Source of the DNA: JAVBNH01 sp031551635
GTDB taxonomy: Bacteria; Bacillota; Clostridia; Oscillospirales; Acutalibacteraceae
Direction: 5' to 3'
Length of the DNA: 64,000 nucleotides
Assembly: GCA_031551635.1 (NCBI GenBank)
Contig: JAVBNH010000007.1
Location: forward strand, 62,001 to 126,000
Part shown: piece after piece, positions 34,446 through 41,120 of the stretch
Layout of the letters: the number at the start of each line of letters is the position of its first letter
Numbering within the stretch: position 1 is the first letter of the stretch
Notes under the pieces: model-generated
The model's database searches: none
What the model saw: the letters and a program-made list of their open reading frames with translations, nothing else
What the model was told of the DNA's origin: nothing
Program-made: the position numbers and the translations under genes

Positions 34446-34895
34446 CTATACAAGCAACTTTGCGATTTCGGCAAAAAATATAAGCACAACATGAACAAAT
34501 TTTAAAGCTTTTATTATTGTTGAGAATATACCTTCTTCGCCGTCGGGTGTTTCGGTTGTCGGCTCCACAGTAATCGGCTCCTCGGTGGTCGGTTCCTCAG
34601 TAGTCGGCTCCTCGGTGGTCTCCTCCTCGGTGGTCTCCTCCTCAGTGGTCGCCTCCTCAGTAGTCGGTTCCTCAGTGGTCGCCTCCTCGGTGGTCGGTTC
34701 CTCAGTAGTCGGCTCCTCGGTGGTCGCCTCCTCAGTAGTCGCCTCCTCGGTGGTCGCCTCCTCAGTGGTCGGCTCAAGTGTAGGCAGAGGCGCAGTGGTC
34801 GGCGCTGCAGTTGTGGGTATGGCAGCAGAAAAAGGAATTACGGTTAAAATCAATGCGAGCGAGATAATCATTAATAAATTTCTTTTGGTTTTCAT
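34446..34895 (-). CDS. Secreted TTE-repeat protein lacking a globular domain
   Basis: A 149-residue protein made of a signal peptide (about 1-30), a run of EEPTT/EEATT pentapeptides (about 42-110) and a C-terminal helix GIFSTIIKALKFVHVVLIFF. That helix matches the end of the LRR protein encoded next. It looks like the LRR protein without its repeats. The upstream region AAGGAG plus GTCTGAAC is also shared. It may be a spacer or anchor protein, a secreted peptide precursor or a deletion derivative. The antisense Val/Ser open frame is only a shadow. Confidence 0.65.
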   Translation of the reverse strand: MKTKRNLLMIISLALILTVIPFSAAIPTTAAPTTAPLPTLEPTTEEATTEEATTEEATTEEPTTEEPTTEEATTEEPTTEEATTEEETTEEETTEEPTTEEPTTEEPITVEPTTETPDGEEGIFSTIIKALKFVHVVLIFFAEIAKLLV

Positions 34896-35000
34896 TGTTC
34901 AGACTGCTCCTTTTCACAAATAATTTGGATTCAATATACTATCTTGGTGGGACTAAGGGTAAATATTATTAAAATGCATATAATCAAAAGGTATATTAAT

Positions 35001-35030
35001 ATTTTACCATTACATATGTTATATTGTCAA
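35001..35030 (-). promoter_or_regulatory. Promoter of the TTE-repeat/LRR pair
   Basis: On the minus strand, TTGACA (plus 35025-35030), an 18-base spacer, then TAAAAT (plus 35001-35006), about 100 bases before the ATG at 34895. Confidence 0.6.
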
Positions 35031-35086
35031 GAAAAAACATGAAAAACATGTAAAATTCATCTGTTTTGCGGTATTCATCATAAATA

Positions 35087-35121
35087 AAAAAGGACAGTAG
35101 CAACAATACTTCCGTCCTTTT
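35087..35121. terminator. Hairpin, distal copy of a duplicated groESL terminator
   Basis: AAAAGGAC (35087-35094) and GTCCTTTT (35114-35121) with A and T flanks on both sides, so it can stop transcription either way. It belongs to a tandem duplication with 35240-35267. Confidence 0.6.
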
Positions 35122-35160
35122 ATATCAATTAAAAATAAACAGTAACTCTAACTATCAAGG

Positions 35161-35216
35161 CATCTAGTGTCTAGCATCTAGCATCCAGCGTCTAGCATCC
35201 AGCGTCTAGCATCCAG
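35161..35216. repeat. Heptameric tandem array (CATCTAG/CATCCAG/CGTCTAG)
   Basis: Eight units in register, with an alternating CATCCAG-CGTCTAG pair at the right end. It is followed by ATTAGT, as in the second array at 35307. Confidence 0.9.
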
Positions 35217-35239
35217 ATTAGTCCCCTTCATCATAATTA

Positions 35240-35267
35240 AAAAGGACAGAATCACTTCCGTCCTTTT
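35240..35267. terminator. Terminator of groES-groL
   Basis: AAAAGGAC (35240-35247) and GTCCTTTT (35260-35267) around a 12-base loop. On the minus strand it ends in TTTTTAATT. It is the first terminator met after groL. Confidence 0.75.
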
Positions 35268-35306
35268 ATATTGGTTAAAAGCTAACAGTAAATCTACCCT
35301 CTAAGG

Positions 35307-35341
35307 CATCTAGTGTCTAGCATCTAAAGTCTAACATCTAG
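35307..35341. repeat. Heptameric array flush with the groL stop codon
   Basis: CATCTAG-TGTCTAG-CATCTAA-AGTCTAA-CATCTAG, then the plus-strand TTA of the groL stop codon at 35343. Confidence 0.9.
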
Positions 35342-35342
35342 A

Positions 35343-36986
35343 TTAGTACATCCCTCCGCCGCCCTGAGCGGCTGCCATTGCTGCTGCGTTTGCGGCGTCA
35401 GCGGCGGGGTCGGGCTTTTCAGTGACAAGGGACTCGGTCGTGAGAACCATAGCCGCGATGGAAGCAGCATTCTGGATAGCGGAGCGGCAGACCTTTGTTG
35501 GGTCAAGGATGCCCTGAGTGACCATGTCGCAATATTCTTCCTTGGCAAAATCAAAGCCGTAGCCCTTTTTGCCGGAGGCTGTGATGTTGTTGATGATAAC
35601 ACTACCCTCAAGTCCCGCATTGATGGCTATCTGGCGAAGGGGCTCCTCAAGAGCCTTGAGAACGAGGGCGATACCTGTTTTTTCGTCGCCTTCAGCAGTG
35701 TCGAGGAGAGCCGCGACTGCCGGAACAGCATTCAACGGTGCAACGCCGCCGCCCGCTACATAACCTTCCTCAACAGCCGCTTTTGTAGCTGCGAGAGCGT
35801 CCTCGATGCGGAGCTTTTGCTCCTTCATCTCTGTTTCTGTTGCCGCACCTACTCTGAGAACGGCAACGCCGCCGGAGAGCTTAGCGAGTCTTTCCTGAAG
35901 CTTTTCGCGGTCGAAATCGCTGGTTGTGTCCTCAATCTGAACCTTAATCTGGTTGATTCTCGCGCTGATGTCGTCCTGAGAGCCAGCACCGTCAACGATT
36001 ATTGTGTTCTCCTTGGAGATTTTAACCTGCTTTGCGCGTCCGAGCTGTTCGATTTTTGTTTCCTTCAGCTCGAGACCGAGCTCTTCTGTGATGACCTCGC
36101 CGCCGGTGAGAATCGCAATATCCTTGAGCATCTCCTTGCGCCTGTCGCCGAAGCCGGGAGCCTTGACAGCAACGCAGGTGAAGGTTCCGCGCAGCTTGTT
36201 GAGGAGGATAGTCGAGAGAGCCTCGCCCTCAAGATCCTCAGCGATTATAACAAGCTTTTTGCCGGACTGTAAAATCTGCTCAAGAAGGGGCAGGATTTCC
36301 TGAATATTAGAAATTTTCTTGTCTGTTATGAGAAGGAGAGCATCCTCGATGACGGCTTCCATCTTGTCTGTGTCTGTGACCATGTAGGGTGAGACATAGC
36401 CGCGGTCAAACTGCATGCCCTCGACGACCTCGACGACTGTGTCGGCGGTCTTTGACTCTTCAACCGTGATAACGCCGTCAGCCGTGACCTTATCCATAGC
36501 TTCAGCTATAAGGCTGCCGATTTTTTCGTCGCTTGCTGAAATAGTTGCTATACGGGCAATATCTTCAGTGCCGTTTACGGGGCTTGAAGCGGCTTTAATA
36601 GCCTCAACCGCAGCGTCAACAGCCTTTTGGATTCCTCTTTTTACGACCATCGGGTTTGCGCCTGCAACGACATTTTTCATGCCCTCGCGAACAAGCGCCT
36701 GAGCGAGAAGGGTAGCTGTGGTTGTGCCGTCGCCGGCGACGTCGTTAGTCTTTGTGGCGACTTCCTTGATGAGCTGAGCGCCCATATTCTCAAAAGCGTC
36801 CTCAAGCTCGATTTCCTTAGCTATTGTAACGCCGTCATTTGTGATGAGGGGAGAGCCATATTTTTTGTCAAGAACAACATTTCTGCCGCGGGGGCCGAGT
36901 GTGATTTTGACGGTGTTTGAAAGCTTGTCAATGCCGGACTGGAGAGCTTTGCGGGCGTCCTCGCCGAAAAGAATCTGTTTTGCCAT
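35343..36986 (-). CDS. groL: Chaperonin GroEL (60 kDa, Hsp60)
   Basis: A 547-residue chaperonin subunit. It starts MAKQILFGEDARKALQSGID, has VTLGPRGRNVVL-type nucleotide-binding sequence, GDGTTTATLLAQ (about 86-97) with the catalytic Asp, and the apical domain. It ends GGGMY, a shortened version of the usual Gly-Met tail. It forms the 14-mer ring that folds proteins with GroES. It lies 31 bases after groES in the same operon, and AGGAGG precedes the ATG. Control is by HrcA through the CIRCE site at 37410. Confidence 0.98.
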   Translation of the reverse strand: MAKQILFGEDARKALQSGIDKLSNTVKITLGPRGRNVVLDKKYGSPLITNDGVTIAKEIELEDAFENMGAQLIKEVATKTNDVAGDGTTTATLLAQALVREGMKNVVAGANPMVVKRGIQKAVDAAVEAIKAASSPVNGTEDIARIATISASDEKIGSLIAEAMDKVTADGVITVEESKTADTVVEVVEGMQFDRGYVSPYMVTDTDKMEAVIEDALLLITDKKISNIQEILPLLEQILQSGKKLVIIAEDLEGEALSTILLNKLRGTFTCVAVKAPGFGDRRKEMLKDIAILTGGEVITEELGLELKETKIEQLGRAKQVKISKENTIIVDGAGSQDDISARINQIKVQIEDTTSDFDREKLQERLAKLSGGVAVLRVGAATETEMKEQKLRIEDALAATKAAVEEGYVAGGGVAPLNAVPAVAALLDTAEGDEKTGIALVLKALEEPLRQIAINAGLEGSVIINNITASGKKGYGFDFAKEEYCDMVTQGILDPTKVCRSAIQNAASIAAMVLTTESLVTEKPDPAADAANAAAMAAAQGGGGMY

Positions 36987-37017
36987 GATTATTTCCTCCT
37001 ATATTTATTATTATGAA

Positions 37018-37302
37018 TTATTCAACTATCGCGAGTATGTCGTTCTGTCTGCAGATTGTAAAGGTGTCTTCTCCTATTTTGACCTCAGTGCCGGAGTATT
37101 TGCTAAGAATGACCTTATCGCCCTCTTCAACCTCCATGATAACGTCCTTGCCGTCAACGATGCCGCCGGGACCCACCGAAATAACCTCCGCTATCTGCGG
37201 CTTTTCCTGAGCAGCTGCAGCGAGAATGATGCCGCCCTTTGTTGTCTCTTCTGCTTCAACGAATTTGAGCACGACTCTGTCGCCAAGTGGTTTAAGTGTC
37301 AT
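37018..37302 (-). CDS. groES: Co-chaperonin GroES (10 kDa)
   Basis: A 94-residue protein beginning MTLKPLGDRVVLKFVEAEET, with the mobile loop TTKGGIILAAAAQEKPQ (about 21-37) that contacts GroEL, and ending YSGTEVKIGEDTFTICRQND plus ILAIVE. AAGGA is 11 bases before the ATG. It is the first gene of groESL; a leader of about 130 bases contains a heptamer array downstream of CIRCE. Confidence 0.97.
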   Translation of the reverse strand: MTLKPLGDRVVLKFVEAEETTKGGIILAAAAQEKPQIAEVISVGPGGIVDGKDVIMEVEEGDKVILSKYSGTEVKIGEDTFTICRQNDILAIVE

Positions 37303-37323
37303 AGTAAATGCATTCCTTTCAAT

Positions 37324-37392
37324 TTAGATATTAGATATTAGACTGTAGACATTAGATAATAGACTATTCTATAATGTCTGATGTCTGCCATC
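37324..37392. repeat. Heptameric array in the groES leader
   Basis: TTAGATA-TTAGATA-TTAGACT-GTAGACA-TTAGATA-ATAGACT, then more diverged units to ATGTCTG. It lies between CIRCE and the groES ribosome binding site, so it is transcribed in the 5' untranslated region. Confidence 0.8.
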
Positions 37393-37409
37393 ATCTAAGC
37401 GATTTTTTG

Positions 37410-37436
37410 TTAGCACTCTATGTGCTCGAGTGCTAA
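37410..37436. promoter_or_regulatory. CIRCE operator (HrcA binding site)
   Basis: TTAGCACTC (37410-37418), a 9-base spacer, then GAGTGCTAA (37428-37436): a perfect consensus CIRCE. It places groESL under HrcA heat-shock repression. Confidence 0.97.
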
Positions 37437-37440
37437 ATCT

Positions 37441-37468
37441 ATTTTATCCAAAATTTTTCAAAAATCAA
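37441..37468 (-). promoter_or_regulatory. groESL promoter
   Basis: On the minus strand TTGATT (plus 37463-37468), a 16-base spacer and TAAAAT (plus 37441-37446). The start point falls at the edge of CIRCE, as expected for HrcA control. Confidence 0.7.
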
Positions 37469-37503
37469 GGGGTTTTGAAAAAAATTCATATTTACTTAAT
37501 AAT

Positions 37504-37538
37504 TAGATGCTGGACACTGGACACTGGACACTGGATGC
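37504..37538. repeat. Heptameric array (TGGACAC type)
   Basis: TAGATGC-TGGACAC-TGGACAC-TGGACAC-TGGATGC. It is upstream of the groESL promoter and followed by a small hairpin ATAAGGC/GCCTTAT (37545-37561). The stretch to 37630 shows nothing else. Confidence 0.85.
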
Positions 37539-37630
37539 TGTAGGATAAGGCTTCGCCTTATGAGCCATTTTTATACTGCCCTATTATAGATTAAATCATT
37601 GTTTTCCTCGTGTGAATTTTTAAAGCAGGC

Positions 37631-37660
37631 AAAAAAAACCCACTCACAAGTGAGTGGGTT
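37631..37660 (-). terminator. Terminator of the 5S rRNA gene
   Basis: On the minus strand AACCCACTCA pairs with TGAGTGGGTT and is followed by T8 (plus-strand A8 at 37631-37638). It starts 4 bases after the 5S 3' end. Confidence 0.9.
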
Positions 37661-37663
37661 TGT

Positions 37664-37779
37664 GTCGGCGACGACTTATTTTTCCAAGCAGCTGCCCGCT
37701 AAGTATCGTCAGCACGGATGAGCTTAACTACCGTGTTCGGGATGGGAACGGGTGGACCCTCATCGTTAAAGACACCGAC
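37664..37779 (-). rRNA. rrf: 5S ribosomal RNA, solitary gene
   Basis: The minus strand contains CCACCCGTTCCCATCCCGAA (complement of about 37735-37754), then CACGGTAGTTAAGC, the conserved 5S core. Ends GTCGGTG and CGCCGAC pair to form helix I, giving about 116 nucleotides. It has its own promoter (37824-37852) and terminator, and no 16S or 23S sequence lies beside it in the window. Confidence 0.93.
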
Positions 37780-37823
37780 TGTCAGGGGATAGTGCCGAGG
37801 CGCTTACCTCTGATTGCTTGGTT

Positions 37824-37852
37824 ATTATAGCACCTGTTTTATCACATGTCAA
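37824..37852 (-). promoter_or_regulatory. Perfect consensus promoter of the 5S rRNA gene
   Basis: On the minus strand TTGACA (plus 37847-37852), 17-base spacer, TATAAT (plus 37824-37829). The start point would be about 38 bases before the mature 5S end. From 37853 to 38003 nothing else is seen. Confidence 0.9.
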
Positions 37853-38003
37853 GCATTTTTTTAAAGTTTTTTACCGGAATGCCTGAATATCGTGATATTT
37901 GTATGAAATGCACAATAAAGCCCTAAAACATAATACAATTTTATGCACTAAATTAGCGGATAGTTCTATATTTCAAGTGAAAAATATGGTAGAATATAAG
38001 TGC

Positions 38004-38504
38004 TTATTCCTTTATCAGAGTTTTCACAATCTCGCCGAAATAAATAAGGTGGTAATCCTTTTTCGGATAGTTTTCTTCAATTGACGTATCTAAAAAGCCC
38101 TCGTTCTTGAATTCCTGCACCGCTATTTTCTTCATGAACAATATGAGCTTTGCGTTATCAGGGTAAACCCAATCGCCGTCAGTGAGCGCGGTGAAGCCTG
38201 TCAGCGCATATTTATCGGTGTCCCTGCCGCTTTTGCTTCCAAAAATGCCAAGCGCGTTCTTATACTTTGCGTCATAAAATGCGAGGGTGAAAAAATCGCT
38301 TTTTTCCATGAAAACATTAGTGTAGCGGTGCGGCCGCACAAAAGCGGTGGCAACGGGCTTGCCCCAGAGTTCACCCGCCATACCCCAGCTGACAGTCATC
38401 GAATTAAAGCCGTCAGGCGAGCCGCCAGTGAGTATTGCCCAGTCCTCGGCGAAAAGTCTGGTGATATTTTCGTTTACATCGAGAAAATTAATTTCCTTGT
38501 ACAT
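38004..38504 (-). CDS. Flavin reductase-like domain protein
   Basis: A 166-residue protein of the FMN-binding split-barrel flavin-reductase family. Signs are AILTGGSPDGFNSMTVSWG (about 23-41), the VRPHRYTNVFMEKSDFFTL segment (about 57-75) that binds FMN phosphate, and YKNALGIFGSKSGRD (about 81-95). Members bind FMN and reduce flavins or act on small substrates. AAAAGGAG precedes the ATG. It appears monocistronic and reads toward the 5S gene; no clear terminator was found after its stop. Confidence 0.8.
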   Translation of the reverse strand: MYKEINFLDVNENITRLFAEDWAILTGGSPDGFNSMTVSWGMAGELWGKPVATAFVRPHRYTNVFMEKSDFFTLAFYDAKYKNALGIFGSKSGRDTDKYALTGFTALTDGDWVYPDNAKLILFMKKIAVQEFKNEGFLDTSIEENYPKKDYHLIYFGEIVKTLIKE

Positions 38505-38534
38505 GAAATATGCTCCTTTTATATAATATTTTCA

Positions 38535-38711
38535 ATTAGGGACTAGGGGCTGGGGAAATGAAGAATGAAGAATGAAAAATGAAAAAATTGTGGTCGCGGG
38601 TTAAATTGCTTTATGAGTTTAATAATCAGCTCGCGAACAATAATAAAAATCCAAGCAGTAAACTAAATCTGGTTCCCTATCTCCTAATCCCTAGTCCCTA
38701 ATCCCTATAAA
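38535..38711 (+). repeat. Two-hairpin element, half copy with inverted heptamer ends
   Basis: Left heptamers ATTAGGG-ACTAGGG-GCTGGGG-AAATGAA-GAATGAA; right end CTAATCC-CTAGTCC-CTAATCC. ATTAGGGACTAGGG (38535-38548) is the exact inverse of CCCTAGTCCCTAAT (38690-38703). Between them, GTGGTCGCGGGTTAAATT begins a core with hairpin 1 (TCGCGGG 38594-38600, CTCGCGA 38630-38636). The second hairpin is missing. Confidence 0.75.
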
Positions 38712-38729
38712 TCTTTTGGAGGGTAAAAT

Positions 38730-39413
38730 ATGAGTGACCAATTTGTGCCTGAAATTCATGGTGAGCTTAGAAAATTTATGCTGAAGGTGCCGAAACCCAT
38801 TGAAAAATGCTCCGGTATCAGGATTTTCGGCAAGCTAATTAAATCAATACTCTTTTCCACAGATGCCTGCATAATCCGCAACACAAATGCCGACGCGATA
38901 ATCGCGGTCTACCCCTTCACTCCCCAGCCGATTATTACTCAGGCGGTAATGGCGGCAGCTGATGTGCCGGTTTTTGTCGGAGTTGGCGGAGGTCTGACGC
39001 AGGGAATACGTGTGCTTGACCTCGGGCTTCACGCCGAGTTTCAGGGCGCAATCGGCGTTGTCGTGAACGCGCCGACTAAAAATGAGGTCGTCAAGCAGCT
39101 CAATGAGGAGCTTGATATTCCGATTGTCGTGACAGTCGTGTCGATTGAGGATGACATCGCTGGCAGGCTTGCCTCAGGAACCGATATACTCAATGTTTCC
39201 GCCGCGGGCAAAACCGCCGAGGTCGTCAGAAAAATCCGCAAGGACTTCCCCGAGGTGCCGATTATCGCGACGGGCGGACCCACCGACGAGAGCATCATGG
39301 CGACAATTGAAGCGGGCGCGAACGCTATAACCTGGACACCGCCGTCAAGTGGAGAGGTTTTTAAGGATATTATGGACGCATACCGCAGACATGAGGCGCA
39401 CCCTGAGTTTTAA
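38730..39413 (+). CDS. TIM-barrel protein of unknown function (often labelled hydrolase)
   Basis: A 227-residue soluble protein with a compact (beta/alpha)8 pattern: ADAIIAVYPFTPQPI, VPVFVGVGGGLTQGIRV, FQGAIGVVVNAPT, GTDILNVSAAGKTAEVV and VPIIATGGPTDESI near the C-terminus. The last GG/TGGPT segments resemble a phosphate-binding site as in ThiG or indole-glycerol-phosphate type barrels. The family is conserved in Firmicutes, but I know of no proven function. GGAGGG precedes the ATG. The end of the gene is inside a long perfect palindrome that extends past the stop. Confidence 0.6.
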   Translation: MSDQFVPEIHGELRKFMLKVPKPIEKCSGIRIFGKLIKSILFSTDACIIRNTNADAIIAVYPFTPQPIITQAVMAAADVPVFVGVGGGLTQGIRVLDLGLHAEFQGAIGVVVNAPTKNEVVKQLNEELDIPIVVTVVSIEDDIAGRLASGTDILNVSAAGKTAEVVRKIRKDFPEVPIIATGGPTDESIMATIEAGANAITWTPPSSGEVFKDIMDAYRRHEAHPEF

Positions 39414-39440
39414 CGATGATTTATCATCGTTAAAACTCAG
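39403..39440. repeat. Perfect 18-bp inverted duplication of the gene end
   Basis: CTGAGTTTTAACGATGAT (39403-39420) and ATCATCGTTAAAACTCAG (39423-39440) are exact inverse copies two bases apart. The left arm contains the last codons and TAA of the preceding gene. No T run follows, so it is not a classical terminator. Confidence 0.9.
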
Positions 39441-39558
39441 TATTCAGTATTCAGGAGCCAGTATTCAGGTAATTTAAATCCTGTCGGGCAAAAAGACAGA
39501 AGAAAACACAATTCTACCTGCTCGACCACCATCTAATGTCTAAAATCTAAGGTCTAAT
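39438..39558 (+). repeat. Two-hairpin element, right-half copy with heptamers
   Basis: Heptamers TATTCAG-TATTCAG-GAGCCAG-TATTCAG (39440-39467) are followed by AATTTAAATCCTGTCGGGC and hairpin 2 (GTCGGGC 39483-39489, GCTCGAC 39520-39526). A second array, (NN)TCTAA type, runs into the convergent lipoprotein gene and supplies its last codons and stop. Confidence 0.75.
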
Positions 39559-40119
39559 TATCGTAAACAAATATGATACACTGCCCTCATCCCATTCGGC
39601 TGTCACTTCGTAAATATAGTTAACCTCCGCTGTGAATTCATCGCTTGGCTCCAACGTTTCGAAGGAGTCGAGCTTTTCGGCTTTATTAATATATTCGCTG
39701 CTCCAGCGTTTTATAACTGTTTTCTGTGTTTCACGCGTGAAGCTGAGCCTTACAGGAAGCTTTTCGCCGTCACTTGCCAAACGGTTAAACATCGCCGTGG
39801 CGGTCAGAGGATTATAACCAAGAGAATTATAGTCAATAACTTCGTTTGTGCCCTCTTTTTTTATGCTCCAGACAACCCTGCTTATAGTCGCGTTCGCGGT
39901 CTGCACATTGCCGCCGGCGGTATACTCGAGCCAGAGCCGCGGAATATAGGCTATTGAGCCGTCACTCATCTCAATGGGTGCATCGACTTCATTAATGACG
40001 GCTGTTGTTTCGGCAGTCGTCTCGCTCGTGGTAGTCGTGTTTCCGCCTGTATTGTCTGCGCAGGAGGTCAGAATCAGGGCGAAAATCAATAAAAATGGTA
40101 ATATTTTAAAAAGCTTCAA
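39547..40119 (-). CDS. Small lipoprotein
   Basis: A 190-residue protein. The signal peptide ends in lipobox LTSC (Cys at about 20), followed by a Thr-rich stretch (TTTTSETTAETTA). The domain of about 140 residues (AYIPRLWLEYTAGGNVQTAN, TAEVNYIYEVTAEWDEGS) looks like an immunoglobulin-type beta sandwich. The start is TTG at 40119 with AGGGG upstream. The final Ile-Arg-Pro and the TAG stop are made of heptamer-repeat sequence (TTAGACC-TTAGATT), so the natural C-terminus may have been replaced. Function unknown. Confidence 0.65.
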   Translation of the reverse strand: MKLFKILPFLLIFALILTSCADNTGGNTTTTSETTAETTAVINEVDAPIEMSDGSIAYIPRLWLEYTAGGNVQTANATISRVVWSIKKEGTNEVIDYNSLGYNPLTATAMFNRLASDGEKLPVRLSFTRETQKTVIKRWSSEYINKAEKLDSFETLEPSDEFTAEVNYIYEVTAEWDEGSVSYLFTIIRP

Positions 40120-40142
40120 TGTTTTCTCAACCCCTAGTAAAT

Positions 40143-41120
40143 TTATTTATCCGCAAACTCCTGAATCGTCAGCAAATCCCGCGTCGAGGCTAGATTTCTA
40201 GCGGTGTTGAATACCACGTTTTTCCCGCTTATTTCATCGATGAAATCCGTGAGATAATCATAGTCTAGCGGCTTTGCTGTAAGTATTTCGGGGGTTTTGC
40301 TGTTGTTATACGCGATAAAAAGCTCGTCTGAGGTGCTTGAAAACTCCATAATGCCGCCTGTGCCCCAAAAAGTCGTGCGCCAGTAATGGGGGAGCTTGTA
40401 TTTAAGTCCATATGGCGAGCTGTAGCTGACGTCACCGATAACGCCTATTCCTCCGTCAAGCTCAACCATGAGCTGAGCCGAGTCGAGGAAATGCGGCTCT
40501 TTGTCGGCAAAGGCGTTCCAGCATCTCGCGCCGTGTACCTTAGCAAGGCGGGTATCTGTCAGATACTCTATGAGGTCAATTCCGTGAATGCCGATGTCGT
40601 TGATGCTGCCGCCATGCTTGCCATCCTCGAAATACCATTTCGGACGCGAGGAATAGCCGAGGCAGTGCTGACCGCCGAAGCTGACGGAATGGATTTTGCC
40701 GAGTTTTCCGCTTGAGATAACCTCCTTCGCGAGCGGAATTACGCCCATATAGCGAAGGTCAAGCATAAGACCAACAGAGAGGTTTTTCTCCCGTGAGAGC
40801 CTTTCAATCTCGTCAAGCTCGCTCATTTTTGTGCACAAGGGCTTGTCGCAAATGAAATGCTTGCCCGCGCTGAGGGCTTCAAGGGCGATTTTACCGCGCC
40901 CTGCGAAATAATAGCCGCAGGCAATAGCATCAATAGTCGGGTCGCTCATAAAACAGGAATAATCGCTGTCAATGAACTCAATGCCCTGCTCTTCCGCGCT
41001 GCCTCGGTATTCCTCGCCGTCCTCCCATGCCCCCGCGATTTCAATCTCCGGGTTCTCAAGACATTTTCCGTAAAGTGAAAAAATATGCCCGTGACGAAAG
41101 CCTATAAACGCTATTTTCAT
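40143..41120 (-). CDS. Gfo/Idh/MocA family oxidoreductase
   Basis: A 325-residue NAD(P)-dependent oxidoreductase. The Rossmann start is MKIAFIGFRHGHIFSLY, AIACGYYFAGRGKIALEALS precedes the HFICDKPLCTKMSELDEI motif (about 91-108), where the Lys-Pro pair contacts cofactor and substrate. SINDIGIHGIDLIEYL (about 171-186) supplies the catalytic His. Members act on sugars, inositols and related polyols. The ATG overlaps the stop of the upstream membrane protein by 4 bases, and GAGGAG sits 8 bases before it. The substrate cannot be told. Confidence 0.82.
   Translation of the reverse strand: MKIAFIGFRHGHIFSLYGKCLENPEIEIAGAWEDGEEYRGSAEEQGIEFIDSDYSCFMSDPTIDAIACGYYFAGRGKIALEALSAGKHFICDKPLCTKMSELDEIERLSREKNLSVGLMLDLRYMGVIPLAKEVISSGKLGKIHSVSFGGQHCLGYSSRPKWYFEDGKHGGSINDIGIHGIDLIEYLTDTRLAKVHGARCWNAFADKEPHFLDSAQLMVELDGGIGVIGDVSYSSPYGLKYKLPHYWRTTFWGTGGIMEFSSTSDELFIAYNNSKTPEILTAKPLDYDYLTDFIDEISGKNVVFNTARNLASTRDLLTIQEFADK

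Noticed and set aside
34585..34923. Ser/Val-rich open frame opposite the TTE-repeat protein
   Set aside because: Same cause: antisense of the repeated ACC ACC GAG GAG codons. The sense gene has signal peptide, start site and promoter.
37899..38084. Small plus-strand frame between the 5S promoter and the flavin reductase gene
   Set aside because: It overlaps the 3' end of the flavin reductase gene and has no ribosome binding site.
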